In this document: piece by piece, positions 1-5,160 of the stretch
Position numbering within the stretch: position 1 is the first letter of the stretch
How the letters are laid out: every line of letters starts with the position of its first letter
Assembly (NCBI GenBank): GCA_016781705.1
Contig: JADDPV010000244.1
Coordinates: 1 to 5,160, forward strand
DNA length: 5,160 nt
Direction: 5' to 3'
Source: Rubrobacter sp.
GTDB taxonomy: Bacteria; Actinomycetota; Rubrobacteria; Rubrobacterales; Rubrobacteraceae
Program-made: the position numbers and the translations under genes
The notes under the pieces: model-generated
What the model saw: only the letters and a program-made list of their open reading frames with translations
Told to the model about the DNA's origin: nothing
The model's database searches: none

Positions 1-1884
1 CGGCTCGGGGGTGGCCGTGACCTCGGGCGGGCCCGCGCTGTAGAAGATGGTTACCGTGGTCCCGGGGTCGAGCAACGTCCCCGCCAGCGGGTCCGTCGAG
101 AGGGCTGTGCCGGCGGCCTCATCACCCTCGACCTCAAGGGTGGTGGAGTTCAGTCCCGCGTCGTCCACGAGCTGCTGCGCCTCCGCGAGGGTCACGCCGT
201 AGACCTCGGGGACCTCGACCTGCTCCGGTCCCAGGCTGACCGCGACGTCCACCGCGCTCCCCGGCTCGGCGCTCTCCCCGCCGGTCGGGTTCTGGTAGAT
301 GATGCTGCCCTCGGCCACCCCGGCGCTGTACTCCTCGCTCTGGAAGCCTAGCCGCAGGTCGGCCTCCCGCAGTATCGCCGCCGCCTGCGCCGGGGTGTTG
401 CCCGTGACGTCTGGCACCGTCACCGTGGAGGGCCCGGTGCCGACGGTGATCGTCACCTCGGACCCGACCTCGACCCGCTCACCACCCCCCGGGCTCTGGC
501 TCATGACCAGCCCCTCTTCCCCGAACGAGCTCGCCCGCTCCTGTGTCCTGACCTCGAAGCCCGCCCCCGTAAGCTCCTGCTCCGCCGCGGCGCGGGCCGC
601 GCCCACGACGTTCGGCACGCCGGCCACCTGCGTCCCGACTACCGTGACCGCGATGGTCGAGCCCCTCTCGGCCTCGCCGCCGCTCGGGTCCTGTCTCAGG
701 ATGGTGTCAACGGGTCGCTCGCCGCTGACCATGTCGGCGACCTCGAGGTCGAAGTCCTCCCCGTACTGGTCTTCGGCCTCCTCCAGGGTCATGCCGACCA
801 GGTTGGGGACGGCGATCTTCGGTATTTTCTTCTCCGGGGACGCGTCCACCCGGGGCTCGTCACCGAGTATTCGGTAGCCTGCATAGGCGAGAGGGATTAA
901 GGCCAGGAGGGCCACAAGGGCGAGCATCAGGGGCACGGCCCTGCGGCGCTTCTTGTCCCTGCGCACCCCTTGCACAGGGGGAGCCGGGGCAAGCCGCGTG
1001 GTCGCGGCCAGGGTGGCGGCCGGCATGACCCGGGTCATCTTCTCCGTCGTGGCGCTCGCGGGCTCGAGGCCCGCGACGACGCGCTCGAGGTCCTCTATAA
1101 GCTCGGCGTCGCTCGCGTAGCGGTCTTCGGGGTGCTTGGCGAGCAGCCTGACCGTTACGGCGTTTATGCCGTCCGGGACCGCGGGGTTCACCTCCTGCGG
1201 CGGGCGCAAATGCCCGTTGACGTGCTTCATAGCGATCCCCAAAGGCGTGTCCGCATCAAAAGGCAGCTCGCCGGTGAGCATCTCGTAGAGGACGACGCCC
1301 AAAGAGTAGAGGTCGCTAGCCGGCCCCACGGGCTCGCCCATCGCCTGCTCGGGCGAGATGTAGTGAGCCGTGCCCAAGATGTGGCCGGTACGCGTCATCG
1401 TCGAAGACGAGGCAGCCCTCGCTATCCCGAAGTCCGTGACCTTCACGTCCCCGGTCCCTGTGATGAGGATGTTGTGGGGCTTTATGTCCCTGTGGACGAC
1501 GTCGCGCTCGTGCGCGGCGCAGAGGGCCTCAGCAATCTGGAGGGCTACCGCCGCCGCCGTGCGGGGCGGCAGGGCGCCGCGCTTGAGGATGCGGTCCTTG
1601 AGCGTGCCGCCCGGCAGGTACTCCATCGCTATGTAGTAGGTCCCGTCCTCGGTCTCGCCGCGGTCGAAGATGGAGACGATGTTAGGGTGGGAGAGCGCCG
1701 CCGCACTCTGGGCCTCGCGCTTGAAGCGCTCGACGAACTCCTCGTCGCTCGCGTAGCGCGCGCTCATCACCTTAAGGGCGACGTCGCGGTCGAGGACGTC
1801 GTCGTGGGCGAGAAAGACGTCGGCCATACCGCCGCTGCCGAGCGGCTTGACTATGCGGTAGCGGTTGTCTACGAGCTGCTGCAC
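1..1884 (-). CDS. pknB: PASTA-domain Ser/Thr protein kinase, PknB type (3' end beyond window)
   Basis: Transmembrane receptor-type Ser/Thr kinase that couples cell-wall status to growth and division. The frame is open for 628 codons from a GTG at 1882-1884 to the window edge. The kinase domain spans about residues 9-268, with glycine loop GSGGMADV (16-23), VALK lysine K38, alpha-C glutamate E57, HRDIKPHN (131-138, catalytic D133), DFG (151-153) and APE-equivalent SPE (177-179). Activation-loop T164 and T166 align with the autophosphorylated T171/T173 of M. tuberculosis PknB. A Thr-rich juxtamembrane stretch and a basic patch precede one membrane helix (about 317-337), so the kinase is cytoplasmic. 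Four PASTA repeats follow outside the membrane, then a Pro/Thr-rich tail leaving the window. The GTG is the first start codon after the in-frame pbpA stop and sits just ahead of the kinase fold; the next ATG falls inside the glycine loop. The family call is secure; whether more PASTA repeats follow is unknown. Confidence 0.96.
   Translation of the reverse strand, partial: MQQLVDNRYRIVKPLGSGGMADVFLAHDDVLDRDVALKVMSARYASDEEFVERFKREAQSAAALSHPNIVSIFDRGETEDGTYYIAMEYLPGGTLKDRILKRGALPPRTAAAVALQIAEALCAAHERDVVHRDIKPHNILITGTGDVKVTDFGIARAASSSTMTRTGHILGTAHYISPEQAMGEPVGPASDLYSLGVVLYEMLTGELPFDADTPLGIAMKHVNGHLRPPQEVNPAVPDGINAVTVRLLAKHPEDRYASDAELIEDLERVVAGLEPASATTEKMTRVMPAATLAATTRLAPAPPVQGVRRDKKRRRAVPLMLALVALLALIPLAYAGYRILGDEPRVDASPEKKIPKIAVPNLVGMTLEEAEDQYGEDFDLEVADMVSGERPVDTILRQDPSGGEAERGSTIAVTVVGTQVAGVPNVVGAARAAAEQELTGAGFEVRTQERASSFGEEGLVMSQSPGGGERVEVGSEVTITVGTGPSTVTVPDVTGNTPAQAAAILREADLRLGFQSEEYSAGVAEGSIIYQNPTGGESAEPGSAVDVAVSLGPEQVEVPEVYGVTLAEAQQLVDDAGLNSTTLEVEGDEAAGTALSTDPLAGTLLDPGTTVTIFYSAGPPEVTATPEP
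34..816 (-). other. Four tandem PASTA domains of PknB
   Basis: The extracytoplasmic part of the kinase carries four PASTA repeats of about 62-66 residues, at roughly residues 357-417, 422-483, 488-550 and 556-617. Each starts with a V-P-[ND/E]-V-x-G type strand (VPNLVG, VPNVVG, VPDVTG, VPEVYG), continues with a helix rich in Ala/Glu/Leu, and ends in a beta strand such as ITVGTGP or VAVSLGP. Repeats 1-3 keep the Q-x-P turn before the final strand (RQDP, SQSP, YQNP). In repeat 4 this becomes STDP, without the Gln. PASTA domains bind muropeptides and lipid II in characterised kinases. The repeats differ from one another in sequence, so there is no sign of recent duplication. Confidence 0.93.
874..936 (-). 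other. Transmembrane helix of PknB
   Basis: Residues 317-337 form a continuous hydrophobic stretch of Val, Leu, Ala, Ile and Pro, preceded by the basic patch RRDKKRRR (308-315). The positive-inside rule places the kinase domain in the cytoplasm and the PASTA repeats outside. This is the only convincing membrane segment in the protein. Confidence 0.92.
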
Positions 1885-1893
1885 TAACTTAGC

Positions 1894-1899
1894 ATTATA
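1894..1899 (-). promoter_or_regulatory. Candidate -10 box (TATAAT) for a pknB-specific promoter
   Basis: The minus strand carries an exact TATAAT in the 18-base gap between pbpA and pknB, ending nine bases before the pknB GTG. A transcript starting six to eight bases after it would have a leader of about one to three bases, or none, as is common in actinobacteria. The best -35 candidate at 17-base spacing is TGAAGA (1917-1922), which matches TTGACA at only three of six positions, and there is no extended -10 TG. An exact consensus hexamer in such GC-rich DNA is notable, but the weak -35 and the operon setting leave it a candidate only. Confidence 0.45.
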
Positions 1900-1904
1900 T
1901 CCTT
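1900..1904 (-). promoter_or_regulatory. AAGGA Shine-Dalgarno-like site overlapping the pbpA stop
   Basis: The minus-strand sequence AAGGA overlaps the pbpA TAA stop. It lies 15 bases upstream of the pknB GTG, which is too far for ordinary initiation, but only four bases upstream of an out-of-frame ATG at 1893-1895. No other purine-rich ribosome site lies near the pknB GTG. The site may therefore serve a tiny upstream frame, or pknB may be translated from a leaderless message or by coupling with pbpA. Confidence 0.35.
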
Positions 1905-3357
1905 ACCCGCCCTCGTTCTTCAGGTACGTCTCCATGAGGTCCTGGGCGATGGGGATGGCCGGGGTTGCCGCATCTCCCTGGGGTCCGATCTCGCCGCCGT
2001 TCTCGACCATGACCGCTACGGCTATCTTCGGGTCGTCGGCAGGGGCGAAGGAGATAAACCACGAGTGGGGCTCTCTTGGTGGGGCCTCGGCGGTCCCGGT
2101 CTTGCCGGCTACCTTGACGCCGGGGATCTCGGCCTCGGTGAGCTGGCCCGTGACGATGACGTTCTGCATCATCGCGTTGAGGGTATTCGCCGTCGCGGGG
2201 TCGAGCACCCTCCGGCGGACGCTCGGGGCCGGCTGGTCGAGGATTATGCCGTCGGGCGAGCGCACCGACTTGACGATGCGGGGCTCCATCATCGTGCCGT
2301 CGTTGGCGATGGTGGCGGCGACGAGGCCCATCTCGAAGACGTTGGAGAAGACCCGGTCCTGGCCGAAGGAGATCTGGGCGGTGTTTCCCTCGACCCACTC
2401 CTCGACCGGGTACCCGAGGTCGCTGCCGGCCACCAGCAGAGGAAAGTCGTCGTAGGGGTCGCCGAAGCCGAAGTCCGTGGCCGTCTCGTACAGGAGCTGG
2501 GCCCCGACCTCGTTTATGGCGATCTTGGCGAAGATCACGTTGATGGAGAACGCGAGGGCCGCGGCGAAGGTCACGGTACCGAAGTCCCTGTTCTGGTAGT
2601 TGGTGACCCTGTAGCCCGGCGTGTCGAGGTAACCGGGGTCGAAGAACGTGTCCGAGGGCTGCACCCCGGCCTTGAGCGCGGCGGCCGAGGTTATGACCTT
2701 GAAGGTCGAGCCCGGCGGGTAGAGGCTCTGGGTGGCGCGGTTGATGAGGGGCGCATCAGAGCGCTGGGAGAGCTCGGGGAGGTTCTCGTCTATGTTGTTG
2801 GCGTCGAAGGACGGGTAGGTGGCGAGCGCCAGGATCTCGCCGGTCTTGGGGTCTATCGCCATCGCCGAGCCGCGGGCGGTGACTGTCTCTGAGAGCGCCT
2901 CGTAGGCCAGCTGTTGGAGCTCGGGGTCGAGGGTGAGGATCACGTTGTTGCCCGGTTGCGGGCCGCCGGTCGCCCGGTTTATGAGGTCGTCCACGGTCTC
3001 GGGGTCCCCGGCGACGCTGGAGAGGTCGGAGTTGCGCCCGATCTCGATGCCTGTCGCCCCGTACTTGGTGCTCCAGTAGCCGACAACGCCCGTAAACGCC
3101 GCCCCTCCCGGATAGGAGCGTTCGTAGATCGGACCGGAGATGCCCCGGCGCTTCTCGCTCTGGGCCAGCACGGTCTCGCCGTCGCGGGCGAGGATCAAAC
3201 CCCGCGGCGAGGATATGCTGCGCTGGGTCTGGAACCCGTTCTGGGGGTTGTTCGCCAGCGCCTCCCTCTGGTAGACCTGCCAGTAGGCGAGCATCACCAC
3301 GAGCCCGACGAACCCGGCCACGAACAGGTAGAAGGTGCGCCTGAGGTGGGCGTTCAC
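1903..3357 (-). CDS. pbpA: Class B penicillin-binding protein (peptidoglycan D,D-transpeptidase), PbpA type
   Basis: Membrane-anchored transpeptidase that cross-links the stem peptides of new peptidoglycan outside the membrane; it lacks a glycosyltransferase domain and would work with the adjacent SEDS polymerase. The 484 residues match the size of M. tuberculosis PbpA (about 490) and share its MNA-LRR start. One N-terminal membrane helix (about 8-26) is followed by a short pedestal domain (to about 155) and the transpeptidase domain. The active-site motifs are complete: STFK with nucleophile S217 and K220, SIN (271-273) and KTGTA (419-423). ISFGQDRV (329-336) stands where other class B enzymes have a GQG-type motif, as in actinobacterial PbpA. 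Translation starts at a GTG overlapping the rodA stop by four bases (GTGA), with a good ribosome site six bases upstream. It ends in TAA, 18 bases before pknB. The family call is firm; a rod-growth versus septal role cannot be told from sequence. Confidence 0.96.
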   Translation of the reverse strand: MNAHLRRTFYLFVAGFVGLVVMLAYWQVYQREALANNPQNGFQTQRSISSPRGLILARDGETVLAQSEKRRGISGPIYERSYPGGAAFTGVVGYWSTKYGATGIEIGRNSDLSSVAGDPETVDDLINRATGGPQPGNNVILTLDPELQQLAYEALSETVTARGSAMAIDPKTGEILALATYPSFDANNIDENLPELSQRSDAPLINRATQSLYPPGSTFKVITSAAALKAGVQPSDTFFDPGYLDTPGYRVTNYQNRDFGTVTFAAALAFSINVIFAKIAINEVGAQLLYETATDFGFGDPYDDFPLLVAGSDLGYPVEEWVEGNTAQISFGQDRVFSNVFEMGLVAATIANDGTMMEPRIVKSVRSPDGIILDQPAPSVRRRVLDPATANTLNAMMQNVIVTGQLTEAEIPGVKVAGKTGTAEAPPREPHSWFISFAPADDPKIAVAVMVENGGEIGPQGDAATPAIPIAQDLMETYLKNEGG

Positions 3358-4667
3358 GATGCTCTCCAGTCGGACTCCTGGTAGGCGCGTCCCTCGGCCT
3401 CGCGCCGCCCGGCCTTCTCGGAGACGAGCAGGAGGAGGCCGGTGAGAATAAAGTTGCCGACCACCGAAGAGCCACCGTAGGAGACGAAGGGGAGCGTGAT
3501 GCCTGTGAGCGGTATCGCCTTGGTGACCCCGCCGACGATGACGAGCGTCTGCAGCGCGAACATGGCGGTGAGCCCGTAGACCAATAGCTTCGAGGCGTCG
3601 TCCTCGGCGAGCAGCGCTATCTTGGTTCCCCTGTAGACGAAGATCAGGAAGGCCAGAAGGACCGCCGTCGCCCCGAGCAGGCCGAGCTCGCTAGCTATGG
3701 CCGAGAAGACGAAGTCGGTCTCGACCTCGGGGATGGTCTGGGCGAAGCCGGCCCCGAGCCCCGTCCCCAGCAGGCCGCCGTCCGCGATGTTGAAGATGCT
3801 CTGCAGGATCTGGAAGCCCGTACCGTCGGGGTCTTGCCAAGGGTCGAGCCACGCCTGCACCCGCACCTGCACGTGGTCGAAAAGGAGGAAAGTTACGAGG
3901 GAGCCGAGGGAGAAGAGGATGCCACCGAGCAAGACGTAGGCGATGCGGCCGGTAGCGGCGTAGAGCATAAGCAGGGGGACGGCGAAGAAAAGGAGGCTCG
4001 ACCCGAGGTCCTTCTCGAAGACCAGGAGCCCCAAAGAGGCTGCCCACACGAGGGCGACGGGCCCGAAGTACTTTATGGCCGGTATCTGGATGCCGAGGAA
4101 GCTGCGGCTCGTCGCCGCCAGGAGGTCGCGCTTCTCGGCCAGGTACCCGGCGAAAAAAACTATGAGGGCGATACGGGCGAACTCCGAGGGTTGGAAGCTG
4201 ACCGGGCCCAGGTCCACCCACAGGCGCGCCCCGTTGACCTCGTAGCCCAGAGGCGTGAACGTCGAGGCTATGAGGAAGACCCCGGCGAAGGCGAAAAGGT
4301 ACTTGTAGTCGAAGAGGCGGTGGTAGTTGCGGAAGAAGAGCACCATCAGGAACATGGTGCCGCTCCCGATCAGGATCCAGATAGCCTGATCCAGGGCGAG
4401 GCTCTCGACGCCCTCTATGTTGTAGGTGAGGCGGAAGATCATGACGAGGCCTAGCCCGGTGAGCAACGTGACCAGCGGCAACAGCAGAACGTCGGAGTGC
4501 GGCAACAGAAGCCTCACGCCAAGGTAGAGCACGAACAGGGTCCCGGCGTAATAGGCGCCGTAGATGAGGGGCGGGCTCGCCGCCTCCTGCACGAAGATGA
4601 GGGTAGCGAACCCTAAAGTTGTCACGAGTAGGGCGAGGATCATGGGTGTCGTGGCGCGCTGGGTCAT
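3354..4667 (-). CDS. rodA: SEDS-family peptidoglycan glycosyltransferase, RodA/FtsW
   Basis: Polytopic membrane enzyme that polymerises lipid II into glycan strands, paired with the class B PBP encoded next. The 437-residue protein is very hydrophobic, with about twelve candidate membrane segments. SEDS signatures appear in order: NGARLW (145-150), QPSE (159-162), EKDLGSS (218-224), the amphipathic stretch FQILQSIFNIADGG (285-298) with GTGLGAG after it, ETDFVFSAIASELG (316-329) and TLPFVSYGGSS (391-401). D318 aligns with the Asp essential for polymerase activity in E. coli RodA (D262) and FtsW (D297). The ATG lies one base after the phosphatase stop (TAG-G-ATG), with only a weak GGGCAGG ribosome site, so coupling to upstream translation is likely. 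The C-terminus overlaps the pbpA start. The symbol rodA follows the M. tuberculosis operon order (pstP-rodA-pbpA); RodA and FtsW cannot be separated with certainty from sequence alone. Confidence 0.95.
   Translation of the reverse strand: MTQRATTPMILALLVTTLGFATLIFVQEAASPPLIYGAYYAGTLFVLYLGVRLLLPHSDVLLLPLVTLLTGLGLVMIFRLTYNIEGVESLALDQAIWILIGSGTMFLMVLFFRNYHRLFDYKYLFAFAGVFLIASTFTPLGYEVNGARLWVDLGPVSFQPSEFARIALIVFFAGYLAEKRDLLAATSRSFLGIQIPAIKYFGPVALVWAASLGLLVFEKDLGSSLLFFAVPLLMLYAATGRIAYVLLGGILFSLGSLVTFLLFDHVQVRVQAWLDPWQDPDGTGFQILQSIFNIADGGLLGTGLGAGFAQTIPEVETDFVFSAIASELGLLGATAVLLAFLIFVYRGTKIALLAEDDASKLLVYGLTAMFALQTLVIVGGVTKAIPLTGITLPFVSYGGSSVVGNFILTGLLLLVSEKAGRREAEGRAYQESDWRAS
3362..3368 (-). promoter_or_regulatory. 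Ribosome binding site of pbpA
   Basis: The minus strand reads TGGAGAG here, inside the last codons of rodA. The GGAG core (3364-3367) is six bases from the GTG start of pbpA. This supports the GTG at 3355-3357 as the true start and a translationally coupled rodA-pbpA pair with a four-base GTGA overlap. Confidence 0.75.
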
Positions 4668-4668
4668 C

Positions 4669-5160
4669 CTACCTGCCCAAGTTCTCGAGGACCTTCTCGG
4701 CCTGGCCCCTGGTGTAGAGCTTGTGGTTCTCCACCGGCTCCTCGTAGGGCTCCTTGATCTCGGACTCCCTGAGGCCGGGTCTCTGCCACTCCCGGTTGAG
4801 CTCGACGCCCAAGGGCGCGTAAGGCAGGCCCCGGTAGGCTACCACCTCACCCCCCTCGAAGGCGAAGAAGTACCGGCTCGAGCCCCACAGGTACGCCGGC
4901 GTGAGGGCGGCGAGGATCACGAGTATCACCGCGAGCCCCCGCACGAGCCGCCCTAGCGTCTTCCCGAAGGTGCCGCTACGCCGCCGCTTGCGGCGCGCGG
5001 CCCTCTGCGCTCCGTCGCTCCGGGAGGAGGTAGGCGCGGCGCCGGCGGGAGGGCGGCGCGAGGGAGAGGGGGGGTCCGTCGGTGCGACGGCTGGCATCTC
5101 CCTCGTGCCTTCGGAGCGTCGTTCCCCGCGCGCGGCCGGCTCCTCCGGGGCTGCCCGTTC
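4669..5160 (-). CDS. pstP: C-terminal part of a membrane-anchored PP2C-type Ser/Thr phosphatase (5' part beyond window)
   Basis: The frame is open from the right edge to a TAG at 4669-4671, giving 163 residues of a protein that begins outside the window. No phosphatase catalytic motif is present, so the call rests on architecture and context. A Pro/Ala/Arg-rich linker (about 1-50) leads to the basic patch RRKRRR (56-61) and one membrane helix (about 73-93). The short extracytoplasmic tail begins SSRYFFAFEGGEVVAYRGL, closely resembling the post-membrane segment of M. tuberculosis PstP (QYYV...G-V-I-RG). Position directly upstream of rodA-pbpA-pknB is also that of pstP, which dephosphorylates PknB. 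The tail is only about 70 residues, whereas the mycobacterial one is much longer and Pro-rich. An internal ATG at 5095-5097 could start a separate small membrane protein, but the GGGAG before it abuts the ATG and the upstream frame shows no stop, so a partial phosphatase is preferred. Confidence 0.78.
   Translation of the reverse strand, partial: ERAAPEEPAARGERRSEGTREMPAVAPTDPPSPSRRPPAGAAPTSSRSDGAQRAARRKRRRSGTFGKTLGRLVRGLAVILVILAALTPAYLWGSSRYFFAFEGGEVVAYRGLPYAPLGVELNREWQRPGLRESEIKEPYEEPVENHKLYTRGQAEKVLENLGR

Noticed and set aside
299..877. Plus-strand open frame (192 codons) opposite the PASTA region
   Set aside because: Ser/Thr/Pro-rich translation that mirrors the PASTA codons on the other strand; the PASTA repeats themselves account for the sequence.
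970..1887. Long plus-strand open frame (305 codons) opposite pknB
   Set aside because: It is antisense to a clearly conserved kinase. Its translation is Arg/Gly/Val/His-rich low-complexity sequence with no recognisable domain, as expected for a shadow frame in GC-rich DNA.
1885..1922. A rho-independent terminator between pbpA and pknB
   Set aside because: The gap is 18 bases with no inverted repeat and no run of T residues on the minus strand, so there is no terminator hairpin.
2065..2892. Plus-strand open frame (275 codons) opposite pbpA
   Set aside because: Antisense to the transpeptidase domain, whose motifs are intact; the translation is repetitive Gly/Val/Arg/Asp-rich sequence with no family resemblance.
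1..3357. pbpA and pknB lie in the same reading frame, separated by one TAA and six sense codons, suggesting a read-through fusion
   Set aside because: The C-terminus of PbpA is outside the membrane while the PknB kinase domain must be in the cytoplasm, so a fusion would be topologically wrong. The shared frame is a one-in-three chance event.
2756..3475. Minus-strand alternative-frame open frame across the rodA-pbpA junction
   Set aside because: It overlaps both real genes in another frame and translates to Arg/Pro/Gly-rich sequence without any motif.
3834..4454. Plus-strand open frame (206 codons) opposite rodA
   Set aside because: Its acidic, Glu/Val/Gly-rich translation is the complement of membrane-protein codons. 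There is no ribosome site or conserved domain.
4669..5097. A separate 142-residue membrane protein starting at the ATG at 5095-5097
   Set aside because: The frame stays open upstream to the window edge with the same Pro/Ala/Arg-rich linker composition. The GGGAG before the ATG has no spacing, and the tail resembles the C-terminus of PstP. Not fully excluded without upstream sequence.

Overview
The window is a GC-rich stretch in which every supportable gene lies on the minus strand, so the genes read from the right edge to the left. It holds the core of the actinobacterial cell-wall growth and Ser/Thr-kinase operon: the 3' end of a membrane-anchored PP2C phosphatase (pstP-like, 4669-5160), a SEDS-family peptidoglycan polymerase (rodA/ftsW, 3354-4667), a class B penicillin-binding protein (pbpA, 1903-3357) and a PASTA-domain Ser/Thr kinase (pknB, 1-1884, 3' end cut by the window). 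The pknB frame is open to the window edge and was translated by hand from the reverse complement.

The gene order pstP-rodA-pbpA-pknB and the protein sequences point to Actinomycetota. The mix of high GC with frequent ATA (Ile) and AGG (Arg) codons, and the lack of a pknA gene between pbpA and pknB, suggest a deep-branching thermotolerant lineage such as Rubrobacter. That assignment is inference, not proof.

Packing is very tight. PstP ends one base before rodA starts (TAG-G-ATG), rodA overlaps pbpA by four bases (GTGA), and only 18 bases separate pbpA from pknB. That 18-base gap is the only non-coding DNA in the window and is AT-rich. It contains an exact TATAAT placed where a -10 box for a leaderless or nearly leaderless pknB transcript would sit. 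It can also be read as a three-codon minicistron whose stop overlaps the pknB GTG.

The genes form one functional set. RodA polymerises glycan strands from lipid II and PbpA cross-links them. PknB senses cell-wall fragments through its extracytoplasmic PASTA repeats and phosphorylates regulators of growth and division. The PP2C enzyme reverses that phosphorylation. I see no mobile element, CRISPR array, RNA gene or clearly novel system. The points worth a second look are the pbpA-pknB junction, the lack of a second kinase, the Thr-rich juxtamembrane segment of PknB and the short tail of the phosphatase.
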